From positions 1 through 64,000 of the forward strand of contig NZ_JAUNDY010000006.1 of the NCBI RefSeq assembly GCF_030525845.1: DNA of 64,000 nucleotides. The letters are read 5' to 3'. Under the pieces are notes generated by a model. The model searched no databases. It was not told where the DNA came from and saw only the letters and a program-made list of their open reading frames with translations. This stretch comes from Moraxella sp. (GTDB lineage: Bacteria > Pseudomonadota > Gammaproteobacteria > Pseudomonadales > Moraxellaceae). This document shows positions 1-7,860 of the stretch, piece after piece (within the stretch, counting starts at the first letter, position 1; every line of letters starts with the position of its first letter). Made by a program: the position numbers and the translations under genes.

Positions 1-225
1 GGTCATGTGCACATCAAGAAAAACACACTTATGGCAACGCTCATCAGTAGCATAATATTCACCCTAGAACATTTACAATACGACTGAGTTGGCATGGCAT
101 TGATATTTGGCATGGCATTGTTATTTTGTTTTGTGCGTATCAAATATGGACTTATCACAGCCACATTGATGCACATCATTAATAATGGTGTAGCAATGGC
201 ATTTTATTTGGCAACCAATCCATAG
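1..225 (+). pseudogene. CPBP (Abi) family intramembrane metalloprotease, C-terminal part with in-frame stop
   Basis: Frame 1 from the window edge reads as the C-terminal part of a CPBP-type membrane protease. Two family signatures are visible: an FxxxH motif (FTLEH) and, about 45 residues on, an HxxxN motif (HIINN), each within hydrophobic stretches. Between them an in-frame TGA at 85-87 interrupts the frame just after LQYD; a TGG tryptophan codon one base away would restore it. The frame then runs to TAG at 223-225. The N-terminal part (EExxxR motif) lies outside the window. A nonsense-mutated gene is the simplest reading; sequencing error is possible. Confidence 0.6.
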
Positions 226-440
226 TTTTTAATAAAGTGATAACTCCATCTGCATAAATATATTTTTGAAGTAGCATTGATATCATCTAAATTTATACGC
301 TCCAATCCATACAAATAACCCAAAAATCATCAGGTAAATAGCTCTGACTGATTGGCTCATGACACAATGGATATTGCCAATCGTATTAATAATCATAGCA
401 ACTTAGCAATAATAAAGAACAAATTAATGATAAAATATAC

Positions 441-667
441 TCATTTAACCCCAAAATACCCCATCAACCCCTGTTCAATACTCTCAAACTTTGACAAATG
501 ACCTCCAAGCCATTTCTTAATGGTTGCACAAGTTTACTCGCTCAGGCATAGCCTTCGCCTTGCACTTCGAGCAAATGCCCCCAGACATTTGCTTATCCTC
601 ACTCAGGGTTTAACTCAGGTGAATAAGGTGGTGATGGTAAGATGATAGGGTTTAAGGTTAAATTAGC
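441..667 (-). pseudogene. IS630-type transposase relic
   Basis: On the minus strand a decayed frame contains the hallmark PPYSPELNPE segment of IS630-type DDE transposases (the catalytic Glu region). After several stops it ends in a plausible transposase tail (KKWLGGHLSKFESIEQG, ending with TGA at 443-441). The middle, around 535-600, is scrambled and has three stop codons. No full-length transposase or clear terminal inverted repeats were found, so this is a remnant. The rest of 226-948 shows no gene: it is AT-rich and has no long frame on either strand. Confidence 0.5.
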
Positions 668-948
668 ATAGAATAATAAAGATATTTCATAGGTGGCGAT
701 TTTTTGTATTATAATAAAGATTTGAATACTGGGGTGTATGAATTTTTGTATTTGCCATTAAAAATAAGAAGAAAAAAACAGATTTATCCATTTTTAATAC
801 AAAAGCAAATAAGTTATTTCTAACACGTTTTTGACCGCATAAAGAACGCCGTCAAGGTTTGGTACAACCCAATCATTTAAAATTCACACCTTGCCACCAC
901 GCCCCAATCAGAGTATAATTGCCCATTTACTTATTTTGTAGTCCACGC

Positions 949-1389
949 ATGATAACGCACAACCTTCTGCATTTTTTAAACAGTCTTTCTGATTTGTCCA
1001 TTTTATATGTGTTGGCAAGTTTGGTGATTGCAGTTTTGACGTGGGTGGAGTCAGCTTGGATTCGCCACAACGGTGGCAAGTTGCCTGAAAGTCCAACCTT
1101 TGCTATCGTCAGCATTTTGACATCGTCATGGTTCATCATCTCGGGCGTGGCGTTGTACTTTTTGGAATTTAAAGGGAGTCTCATCAGCGTGCCTGTGGTC
1201 TATGGTGTGTATTCGCTGTTGAGCTGGTTTCAGGGCATGCGTCTTATGGGCGATGATTTGCCAGACGACCCCAAAGACATCGTCCTACCTGCCAAATACC
1301 TGACCTATACGCAGTCGTTCGCCCTTGTGTTTGGGCTGTTTTGTGTGGCGATGTTGGCACGTCCCTACACCGATTTGTCTTTTTTGTAA
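949..1389 (+). CDS. Hypothetical four-helix membrane protein
   Basis: A 146-residue protein with about four hydrophobic helices (roughly residues 15-35, 52-75, 82-100, 122-140) and short charged loops, including a DDLPDDPKD cytoplasmic-looking loop. I do not recognise a named family. The frame extends upstream to a TTG at 919, but the ATG at 949 begins a natural hydrophobic N-terminus and is preferred. The gene is followed by the long leader of the cold-shock gene. The function is unknown; it is probably an inner-membrane protein. Confidence 0.65.
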   Translation: MITHNLLHFLNSLSDLSILYVLASLVIAVLTWVESAWIRHNGGKLPESPTFAIVSILTSSWFIISGVALYFLEFKGSLISVPVVYGVYSLLSWFQGMRLMGDDLPDDPKDIVLPAKYLTYTQSFALVFGLFCVAMLARPYTDLSFL

Positions 1390-1632
1390 TTTTTACAAAA
1401 TAAATTCCTTTTTTGTCAAAAGTTTGTTATACTTGTTTGACAGTATTTATGGCTTTGCAGTCAGTTTTTGCAAAACTCGTTAGTTGCGTTATCACCATTT
1501 GGTGCGTTAGAACAATCTTTGAACATGGTTTATTGTATTGGAAATGGACGCTTGTCATGCTTTTTGCACGTTTTGACAACATAAATATGTTACGGCATTT
1601 TGCCATTTTTCAATTCACACAGGAAATCTCCC
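1390..1632 (+). promoter_or_regulatory. Long 5' leader of cold-shock gene
   Basis: A TATACT hexamer at 1428-1433, with a weak TTCCTT 17 bases upstream, is a likely -10/-35 pair. It would give an untranslated leader of about 190 nt before the csp ATG. Long structured leaders are typical of cspA-type genes, where they act in cold-dependent translation. Frames crossing the leader look non-coding. The promoter call is inference. Confidence 0.45.
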
Positions 1633-1845
1633 ATGTCAAACAAAGTTACTGGTACCGTTAAGTGGTTCAACGACTCTAAAGGTTTTGGTTTTATCGCTCA
1701 AGACGCTGGCGGTCAAGACGTTTTTGCTCATTATAGTGCCATTACAGGTACTGGCTTTAAAACGCTAAAAGAGGGTCAAAAAGTTGCCTTCATTCTAAGT
1801 GAAGGCAAAAAAGGCCCACAAGCCGAAGAGATTGAAAGCATCTAA
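1633..1845 (+). CDS. Cold-shock protein, CspA family
   Basis: A 70-residue single cold-shock domain. RNP1 (KGFGFI) and RNP2 (DVFAHY) nucleic-acid-binding motifs are both intact, and the N-terminus GTVKWFND is diagnostic. Such proteins act as RNA chaperones and melt secondary structure at low temperature. The ATG at 1633 is preferred over an upstream ATG in frame because the family starts exactly here and AGGAAA lies 7-12 bases before it. The gene has a long leader and its own hairpin terminator, so it is probably monocistronic. Confidence 0.95.
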   Translation: MSNKVTGTVKWFNDSKGFGFIAQDAGGQDVFAHYSAITGTGFKTLKEGQKVAFILSEGKKGPQAEEIESI

Positions 1846-1864
1846 TTTCAATAACTTGATGTGT

Positions 1865-1891
1865 AAAGCACTCATTTTGGGTGCTTTTTTA
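1865..1891 (+). terminator. Intrinsic terminator after csp
   Basis: Stem AAAGCAC/GTGCTTT with an 8-9 base loop followed by a T-run, 20 bases after the csp stop codon. Confidence 0.85.
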
Positions 1892-2017
1892 TTTATTAAA
1901 CAATAATATCTGATTGATGGCAGATTAAGTTTGAAAGATGATAGGGATATTTAGCTATTGTTAAGTAGATGGTCCAATGATGAGTAAATCTCACTCAATG
2001 GCTTGAAATTTGATAAA

Positions 2018-2056
2018 TAAAATCAAGGACTTATTCTACGTAAGTCCTTGATTTTA
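2018..2056 (-). terminator. Original tRNA terminator, now separated from its gene
   Basis: A perfect 13-bp stem (2021-2033 with 2041-2053), AT-rich after the stem on the minus strand, lies just downstream of the tRNA 3' remnant at 2064-2109. It resembles the hairpin at 8884-8925 that follows the intact tRNA. It is therefore read as the ancestral chromosomal terminator displaced by the inserted element. Confidence 0.6.
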
Positions 2057-2063
2057 TTTTAAG

Positions 2064-2109
2064 TGGTAGGCCCAGCAGGACTTGAACCTGCGACCAAAGG
2101 ATTATGAGT
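2064..2109. repeat. attL: tRNA 3'-half direct repeat
   Basis: 46 bp identical to 8933-8978, covering the tRNA from the anticodon loop to the CCA end in minus orientation. Identity stops at 2110. This copy lacks the tRNA 5' half, so it is the displaced chromosomal 3' end created by integration. Confidence 0.9.
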
Positions 2110-2239
2110 ACGCCACAAATCATATCATTTAGGTTACGCCACTATCATTTATTTATTATTTATGTAAATAAAATCAATAACTTAATTACATATTGGCAAA
2201 AATAGTATCACTTAGCTTATGGCAATTTACATCATATTT

Positions 2240-2259
2240 GGTTATTATATGGTTATTAT
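2240..2259 (+). repeat. Left arm-type repeats (putative integrase sites)
   Basis: Two copies of GGTTATTAT start at 2240 and 2251, an 11-bp step, about 130 bp inside attL and just before the integrase start. The same word with the same 11-bp step occurs near the other end at 8836 and 8847. Phased arm-type sites for a tyrosine recombinase are the likely role. Their position also suggests that the integrase controls its own gene. Confidence 0.5.
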
Positions 2260-2273
2260 TTTTGGAGCAGCCT

Positions 2274-3509
2274 ATGAAAACCAAACTTACCACCGCCAAA
2301 ATTGACAAGCTAGAACCAACCGAAAAACAATACCTTGTTTGGGACGAAAAATACACAGGGCTTGGCGTGCTTGTGTCGCCAAAGGGTGCAAAATCATTTG
2401 TCTATCAGGGACGTGTGGGTGGCAAACAAAAACGTATCACGCTTGGCAAATACCCCCTAATGAGCTATCAAGATGCCATAGACAAAGCAAGCGAGATTAG
2501 CAAGCAGATGACCGCAGGTATTGACCCAAGCCGTCAAAAAGCCGAGCAACTTGCCAAAAACGCTGAATTTGAACAAATCAAAACCAAAAACAGCATTACC
2601 TTTGGGCAAGCCTTTACCGATTATTTTAACACAAAAAAGGGCGATTGGTCAGAAAACTACATAAAAGACCACATCAATAGTGCTAAGCCCTATATGTCAG
2701 ATAAACCCTACAAAGACGGCTGTTTAGCGTATATTTGGCACACGCCCTTATCTGAGCTTACGCCCGACCTGGTAGAACGATGGATAAGACACGAGAACCA
2801 GACCCGCAAAACACGTATGGCAATCGCCTACCGCATTTACCGTGCATTTGTAAATTGGGCGAACGAGCGAGAAACTTATAAAGACATTATCCCTACCAAA
2901 TCCGCCACCGCCAAAATCGTCTCAAATGCGGTAGCGAAGACAGGTAGGCACAAACACAGCCTACAACGCTCACAATTGCCCCTATGGTTTAAAACGCTTG
3001 AACAAATCCACCCTACACACGCCACCGTGTTAATTTGTATGTTATTAAATGGCTCACGCCCCAACGAAATGCTATCACTAAAATGGGAAAATGTGGATTT
3101 TGACTGGAAAACAATAACCATTATTGATAAAGTAGACCAATGGGAACGCACAATTCCACTGACGCCCTACACCGAATATCTTATCAAGCAAATGCCCAAA
3201 CATAGCGATTATATTTTTGCTACTGATAAAAATGATGGCCATACCGAGCTTGGCAAAACTTACCGTACCGCCATTTTGGACGCAGGACTACCCCGCCTGC
3301 CCCCAAAAGCAATGAGAAAGTCTTTTAGCAATCTATCCGAGTGGGTGGGCGTACCGCACGGCGTGGTTAAGCAGATAATGGGACACCGACCATCTGCTAC
3401 AGATGAAAAACACTACAAAGACCGCCCCATTGACCTTTTAAGACATTGGCACATCATTATTGAGCAGTTTATTTTGAGCGAAGCGGGCGTGGACATGTCG
3501 GTAGTTTAA
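2274..3509 (+). CDS. Tyrosine recombinase/integrase, P4-like
   Basis: A 411-residue site-specific recombinase that integrates and excises the element at the tRNA gene. It has an N-terminal arm-binding domain of the DUF4102 type (about residues 5-85: LTTAKIDKLEP, GLGVLVSPKG, ITLGKYP), a core-binding domain, and a C-terminal catalytic domain. Visible catalytic residues are Arg262 (GSRPNEM), Arg348, His371 (IMGHR) and the nucleophile Tyr381 (HYKDRP). The box II His of HxxR is replaced by Lys345 (KAMR). The start at ATG 2274 follows GGAGC; an upstream TTG at 2193 would add 27 residues across the putative arm sites and is disfavoured. The gene lies 164 bp from attL, as usual for this family. Confidence 0.93.
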   Translation: MKTKLTTAKIDKLEPTEKQYLVWDEKYTGLGVLVSPKGAKSFVYQGRVGGKQKRITLGKYPLMSYQDAIDKASEISKQMTAGIDPSRQKAEQLAKNAEFEQIKTKNSITFGQAFTDYFNTKKGDWSENYIKDHINSAKPYMSDKPYKDGCLAYIWHTPLSELTPDLVERWIRHENQTRKTRMAIAYRIYRAFVNWANERETYKDIIPTKSATAKIVSNAVAKTGRHKHSLQRSQLPLWFKTLEQIHPTHATVLICMLLNGSRPNEMLSLKWENVDFDWKTITIIDKVDQWERTIPLTPYTEYLIKQMPKHSDYIFATDKNDGHTELGKTYRTAILDAGLPRLPPKAMRKSFSNLSEWVGVPHGVVKQIMGHRPSATDEKHYKDRPIDLLRHWHIIIEQFILSEAGVDMSVV

Positions 3510-3618
3510 ACACAATCTAGATAATTAACCAAGACAGGCAGGATAAATGTGGGAAATGGTGGGAACAACTGGGGCAAGTTAGGATAGGATTTGAAGTGAT
3601 ATTGCATAATGTGCAATG

Positions 3619-3672
3619 AAAAAGGCTTTGATGATTTTGAGTGTCAAACTTGAATTTATCAAAGCCTTTTTG
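3619..3672. terminator. Bidirectional terminator between integrase and HTH relic
   Basis: A perfect 14-bp stem AAAAAGGCTTTGAT/ATCAAAGCCTTTTT with a 25-base loop. Its T/A flanks allow termination from either side, of the integrase on plus and of the small HTH gene on minus. Confidence 0.75.
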
Positions 3673-3685
3673 TTTTTGATGGGAT

Positions 3686-3882
3686 TTAGGCGGACTGGGC
3701 AAAAAGGTCAGGCTGGGAGCGGTCTTGGTATTGTTTTCGCATACGGGCTAGGATTTCGTAAATGTAAGGTAAAGACAGATTAAACTTCTGTACCAGCTCA
3801 AAATGATTGTTGCCGTTGAACGCTTCCCAATATCTCTGTAATTTTTACCATCAAAATAGTCTTTTAATTCTTTAAATGTCAT
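3686..3882 (-). pseudogene. Small HTH gene, Mor-like, single-base frameshift
   Basis: The minus strand encodes MTFKELKDYFDGK from ATG 3882. The frame then breaks, and a second frame continues with QRYWEAFNGNNHFELVQKF and on to QPDLFAQSA before TAA at 3688-3686. Adding one A to the A5 run near 3850 joins both parts into a 65-residue protein. The second part matches the C-terminal helix-turn-helix of Mor/Mu C-type phage activators (WEAFNGNNHFEL followed by LPYIYEILARMRKQ). The gene diverges from the repressor and shares the operator at 3905-3920, so it may once have been the activator opposed by the repressor. A sequencing error in the A-run would make it intact. Confidence 0.55.
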
Positions 3883-3904
3883 GTTCGTTTTTCAATTCGT
3901 AAAA

Positions 3905-3920
3905 GTTCGTATATTAGAAC
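3905..3920. promoter_or_regulatory. Repressor operator, site 1
   Basis: GTTCGTATATTAGAAC, whose reverse complement GTTCTAATATACGAAC matches three other sites in the element (15/16 with the one at 7826). It lies between the divergent small HTH gene and the repressor, so it could control both. Confidence 0.6.
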
Positions 3921-3950
3921 ATATTGTTTGGGAATTTGTCAAGGTCTTGT

Positions 3951-3966
3951 GTTTTAATATACAAAC
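3951..3966. promoter_or_regulatory. Repressor operator, site 2
   Basis: GTTTTAATATACAAAC, 14/16 identical to GTTCTAATATACGAAC, placed 15 bases before the repressor start. This suggests autoregulation by the repressor. Confidence 0.55.
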
Positions 3967-3980
3967 AAATGGGAGTTAAT

Positions 3981-4652
3981 ATGCAAACAATCGCTGATAG
4001 AATCAGACAACAAATGACTGAGCATGATATATCACAAGCTGATATACATAGAGCTACAGGTGCAGGCAAGGCGACGATATCAAGTTGGCTTGATGGCAAA
4101 ACAGAGCCGTCCAGTAAATATATTGCAAGTCTTGCTGACGCATTAAAGTGCAATATGGAATGGCTTGTCGTGGGCAAGAACAACACCCATGCTATTGACA
4201 AAACCAAGCAAGCTATTGGAAATATCAGACCAGCTATGACAAAGTCACGAAAAGAAGTACGTTACGCTCCTTTACTTGCTCGTGTGCCAGCAGGCGAGTT
4301 TAAAAACACAGGCGATTTGACCCATGATACTTATATCTCTTATGACCAAGAAAGAGCCAGTGATGATTGCTACTGGCTTGAGGTATATGGTGACAGCATG
4401 GAACCTGATTTTAATAAAGGTGATTTGATATTAGTAGACGCAGGCAGACAGGCAAGGGCAGGCGATTATGTGGTGGCAAATTTAGATGATGGCGACTCGA
4501 CGTTTAAACGCTATAAGGCTTGTCATGATGATAATGATGGCGACTATGTACAGCTTATTGCCCTAAATAGTTTTTACACCCCAATTGATAGCCGAAAAGT
4601 GCAATTTCATGTGGCAGGCGTGGTGATTGAACATCGCCGAACATTAAAGTGA
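3981..4652 (+). CDS. XRE-family repressor with S24 (LexA/CI-like) autoprotease domain
   Basis: A 223-residue phage-type repressor. The N-terminal HTH (about residues 8-62: DISQADIHRATGAGKATIS then SWLDGK) binds DNA. The C-terminal S24 peptidase domain carries the catalytic Ser139 in GDSMEP and Lys176 in STFKRYK. A likely self-cleavage site is Ala104-Gly105 (VPAGEF). Cleavage on RecA activation after DNA damage would lift repression. The start at ATG 3981 follows GGGAG; an in-frame ATG at 3969 lacks that spacing. Two matching operators lie upstream and two more before the small-gene operon at 7906, pointing to that operon and the divergent HTH gene as targets. Confidence 0.9.
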   Translation: MQTIADRIRQQMTEHDISQADIHRATGAGKATISSWLDGKTEPSSKYIASLADALKCNMEWLVVGKNNTHAIDKTKQAIGNIRPAMTKSRKEVRYAPLLARVPAGEFKNTGDLTHDTYISYDQERASDDCYWLEVYGDSMEPDFNKGDLILVDAGRQARAGDYVVANLDDGDSTFKRYKACHDDNDGDYVQLIALNSFYTPIDSRKVQFHVAGVVIEHRRTLK

Positions 4653-4721
4653 CTTAATTTAGGTAATAGCTTAAAAAAGATAAATGACGAAAACTAATGG
4701 TTTGATTTTTATGGAGTAACA

Positions 4722-6695
4722 ATGAATAAAGAGCCCGCTTATACTTTTACCGTTGATTTGGCAGCAGTTGAGCATCTAGGACTGAATTTATATAGCAATA
4801 CTGCAGCTGCACTGACAGAACTTATTGCAAACGCTTGGGATGCAGATGCCACTGAAGTCAGAATCACAATTAATGATGATCAAACCCAGATAACCATTGC
4901 AGATGATGGGCATGGCATGTCTGTAGATGACCTAAACAATAAGTTTCTAAAAGTAGCATATAAAAGACGTACTGAACAAGCAAAAAGCCCAAATGGGCGA
5001 CCTGTAATGGGAAGAAAAGGAATTGGTAAGCTTGCCTTATTTTCAATAGCTAAACATATTGTCATTACATCCAAACAAGAAGGGCAAGATAGTCATGCTC
5101 TATCCATTGATATTAATAAATTAAAAGAGTGTATCGCATCTAGCACGCCTTATCACCCATCGGAAGAAATGGCAGGTGATAATGCAGGACTAACTCATGG
5201 CACCACTTTTGTCTTGACCGAATTGTTAAGTAGCCGTGTCAATCAATCTATCTCAGCAATGAAGAAACGTATTGCAAGACGCTTCTCGGTTATTGGAGGG
5301 CAGGATAAATTTGATGTTTATGTTAATGATGAAAAAATCAGTCACTTAGACCGAGATGATTATCGCAATTTGCAGTTTGTTTGGCGGCTACCCAATAGCA
5401 AACAACATACATTCTTGGAGGAAACCCAGAAATTTGACTTTCCAACAAATCAACATACCTATGAAAATAAAAATTACTCATTTTCTGGGTGGATTGGTAC
5501 AGCATATAAACCTAAAGACTTAGATAGTAGTGACATGGGTAATATTAATGGTATATCCATTTTATCTCGCGGACGCATCTTTCAAGAAAACATTTTAGAT
5601 AAAATCTCTGAGAATCGTTTAATTAAAAGCTACATCACCGGTGTTGTTCAGGCTGATTTTTTGGACGATGACGATGACGATGATTTGGCAACCAGTGACC
5701 GTCAGCGTGTCCGCGAGGATGACCCACGTTATATGGCATTGGTAGAATTTATTAAGTCTCTCATCAATCAGATGTTTAGTATATGGAGCAAAGAGAGAAA
5801 AAAATATGATGTTCAAGAATCAGTTAAACGCTATCCCCTTCTAAATGATTGGATTCAAGAATTGCCAGAGGCTCATAGAAAGCAAGCTGAGGAATTATTA
5901 TCAACAGTTTCTCATCTCAGTATTAATAGCGATAAAGAGGATGACAGAAAAGAGCTGTTTAGAAGCACGGTATTGGCATTTGAACGCTTAAAACTAGAAG
6001 GTAGCGTGCATGAGTTTAATACTGCCATCAACTCAAGTCCTGCTGAACTGATTAAGATATTCAGTAGTTATGATTCTTATGAAATTTCTCTTTATCATAA
6101 TGTGGTAAAATCAAGACTCAATACCATTAATTTGATTCAAGATAAAATTAAAGAAAATGACTACGAGAACAGCATCCGTGATTTTATTCATGAACATCTA
6201 TGGCTAATTGATCCGACTTGGGAGAGGGTTTCCACAACAGCATATAAAGAAACAAGTGTACATCGAATGTTTAAAGAACATCCAGATATCAAAGACTTGC
6301 TATCAGAGGATGAAAGACGTGGGAGGCTAGATTTGACTTATAGAACTCTGGGTGGTGAACATATCATCATTGAGCTAAAAAGACCCAAGTTGAGCTACAA
6401 ACTGGAAATATTCAAACTCTTGGAGCAGGGTTCGAAATATCGAGACGCACTATTTAAATGCTTAAATCAAACGGATCCTAATTTTACTGATAAAGATAGA
6501 ATATCTGTGATATTTTTGATTGGTGAAAGATTTGATCGTAGTCAAAAGGAGGTTGAAGACATATTTAATGGGATTAAAGGCAGGGTATCCACTTATGATG
6601 AAATGCTCACAAAAGCCAAGGCTGCCTATGCTGACTTTTTAGAATCAACCAAAGAGCTTGATAAAATCAAGAATCTAATTGAATCTTTAAGCTAA
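4722..6695 (+). CDS. GHKL (MORC/MutL-like) ATPase fused to PD-(D/E)XK nuclease
   Basis: A 657-residue two-part protein. The N-terminal GHKL ATPase has the N-box ELIANAWDAD (Glu33, Asn37, Asp40), the G1 motif DDGHGM (61-66) and the G2 motif GRKGIGKLA (97-105). These are followed by an S5-like transducer region (to about 335) containing FLD plus six further Asp and then LATSDRQR, a MORC/MutL-type signature. A helical linker (340-480) leads to a C-terminal domain with FIHEHLWLID (488-497), Asp537 (GRLDLTY) and ExK at 551-553 (IELKRP). This resembles DUF4263/Shedu-type nuclease cores. ATP-dependent DNA clamp or cleavage activity is inferred. It starts at 4722 after GGAG, 69 bp behind the repressor, and its 3' end overlaps the convergent methyltransferase by 29 bp. 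Prokaryotic GHKL-nuclease fusions beside DNA methyltransferases have been described as restriction-modification components (Iyer, Abhiman and Aravind 2008). Confidence 0.82.
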   Translation: MNKEPAYTFTVDLAAVEHLGLNLYSNTAAALTELIANAWDADATEVRITINDDQTQITIADDGHGMSVDDLNNKFLKVAYKRRTEQAKSPNGRPVMGRKGIGKLALFSIAKHIVITSKQEGQDSHALSIDINKLKECIASSTPYHPSEEMAGDNAGLTHGTTFVLTELLSSRVNQSISAMKKRIARRFSVIGGQDKFDVYVNDEKISHLDRDDYRNLQFVWRLPNSKQHTFLEETQKFDFPTNQHTYENKNYSFSGWIGTAYKPKDLDSSDMGNINGISILSRGRIFQENILDKISENRLIKSYITGVVQADFLDDDDDDDLATSDRQRVREDDPRYMALVEFIKSLINQMFSIWSKERKKYDVQESVKRYPLLNDWIQELPEAHRKQAEELLSTVSHLSINSDKEDDRKELFRSTVLAFERLKLEGSVHEFNTAINSSPAELIKIFSSYDSYEISLYHNVVKSRLNTINLIQDKIKENDYENSIRDFIHEHLWLIDPTWERVSTTAYKETSVHRMFKEHPDIKDLLSEDERRGRLDLTYRTLGGEHIIIELKRPKLSYKLEIFKLLEQGSKYRDALFKCLNQTDPNFTDKDRISVIFLIGERFDRSQKEVEDIFNGIKGRVSTYDEMLTKAKAAYADFLESTKELDKIKNLIESLS

Positions 6696-7683
6696 GCCCT
6701 ACAACTTCACCTAGTCGAACAGGCACGGCATTTCCTATCATTTTAGATATGGACGTCTTATTGATATTCTCAGCAAACTTATAATCATCAGGAAAGGTTT
6801 GGAATATGGCTGCCTCCCTTAAAGAAATCGCTCTATCCTGCTCAGGATGTCCAAAACGACCATTGCCATACCCTGTGCACAAGGTTGTCATGGTTGGTGC
6901 AGGCTGATCCCAAGACATACGACCATAAACATTCCCATATGTCTTTCCAGATGTTTTTTTATGACAATCAGCAATCAGCTCCTCAGGCCAGTCTCGCCAA
7001 GTACCACCCTGCCTAGATGCCTTAATTCTTTGCATATTTAAATCACTAAGTTTAGCACTAAAATGCAAAGGATCAGTAATACAAGTCTCGCCAGCTTCTA
7101 TGGCTGATAGATGCGAAATAGCATCTTTCACTGTTACGGGGATTTGATGAGTGGGTGGGATAAGACTGACTTCACCGATACGACTTGCCAATAAGACATG
7201 ACGCTTGCGACGCTGTGGTATGCCATATTTGACACACTCTACTGTTTGAGCTGATACCATATAACCTAATGATTTCAATCCAGAAACGAAATCATGATAA
7301 ACTTGATGTTTGATGACACTGGGGACATTTTCCATAGTTACCAATTCAGGTAAGACATCCCTAATTAATCGAGAAAAATGGTGTAATAAGGGGTATTTTT
7401 CATCCACCGTAGTATCACGACCATTGTTATAAGTTGAAAAAGGCTGGCATGGCGCACATCCAGCTAATAAGCGAACAGCACCCCGTGAATACCAACTATT
7501 TATCTCGTCAGCTGTTACATCTTTAACATCTTTATGAACGAAGGTTGCATTGTTATTGTACTCATAGCCAAAGCGACAAGCGGACTCTATGTCATAACCT
7601 GCCTTTACCTTTATACCTGATTTTAATAGTCCTGCTGTCAGGCCACCAACACCACAGAACAAATCTACTGCCTCTATTTGCAT
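6667..7683 (-). CDS. C5-cytosine DNA methyltransferase
   Basis: A 338-residue enzyme that methylates cytosine at C5 in a specific DNA site using S-adenosylmethionine. All key motifs are present: motif I DLFCGVGGLTAG (7-18), motif IV GCAPCQPFS with nucleophile Cys79, motif VI ENVP (118-121), motif VIII QRRKRHVLLAS (157-167) and motif X GNAVPVRLGE near the C-terminus. The target-recognition region lies between motifs VIII and IX (about 175-260); the recognised site cannot be read from sequence. It is convergent with the ATPase-nuclease and their ends overlap by 29 bp, suggesting that the pair moves as a unit. The likely role is protecting host DNA from the partner nuclease. No Vsr-type endonuclease accompanies it. 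Confidence 0.93.
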   Translation of the reverse strand: MQIEAVDLFCGVGGLTAGLLKSGIKVKAGYDIESACRFGYEYNNNATFVHKDVKDVTADEINSWYSRGAVRLLAGCAPCQPFSTYNNGRDTTVDEKYPLLHHFSRLIRDVLPELVTMENVPSVIKHQVYHDFVSGLKSLGYMVSAQTVECVKYGIPQRRKRHVLLASRIGEVSLIPPTHQIPVTVKDAISHLSAIEAGETCITDPLHFSAKLSDLNMQRIKASRQGGTWRDWPEELIADCHKKTSGKTYGNVYGRMSWDQPAPTMTTLCTGYGNGRFGHPEQDRAISLREAAIFQTFPDDYKFAENINKTSISKMIGNAVPVRLGEVVGLSLKIQLDS

Positions 7684-7775
7684 ATCATCACTTCAAAAAA
7701 TCAATAGGTATATATAATACTACTTTTTACCTAAAAAAACCGAGTTTTTTAACTGTGCAAACAAAATGTTTGAAG

Positions 7776-7801
7776 AGCCGTCCGCAAGGGCGGTTTTTTA
7801 T
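7776..7801 (+). terminator. Orphan intrinsic terminator
   Basis: GCCGTCC-GCAA-GGGCGGT hairpin followed by six T on the plus strand. No plus-strand gene lies directly upstream, since 6667-7683 is the opposite-strand methyltransferase. It may end a short transcript from a TATAAT-like box at 7709-7714, or block read-through into the operon at 7906. Confidence 0.6.
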
Positions 7802-7825
7802 TGGGAAAATATTTTATCATAAAAA

Positions 7826-7841
7826 ATTCTAATATACGAAC
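7826..7841. promoter_or_regulatory. Repressor operator, site 3
   Basis: ATTCTAATATACGAAC, identical in 15 of 16 positions to the reverse complement of site 1 at 3905-3920. It lies 65 bp before the small-gene operon. Confidence 0.6.
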
Positions 7842-7860
7842 AATTATACTTGATTTTTTT

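Noticed and set aside
1413..1661. 82-codon plus-strand frame before the cold-shock gene
   Set aside because: It overlaps the csp start and lies in the csp leader; hydrophobic but without ribosome site or recognisable pattern.
3517..3702. 61-codon minus-strand frame with two CxxC pairs (CTLCN...CPSC), resembling a zinc ribbon
   Set aside because: It reads through the terminator hairpin at 3619-3672 and lacks a ribosome site; a loosely similar stretch at 27066-27150 is broken by stops. A relic is possible but not supportable.
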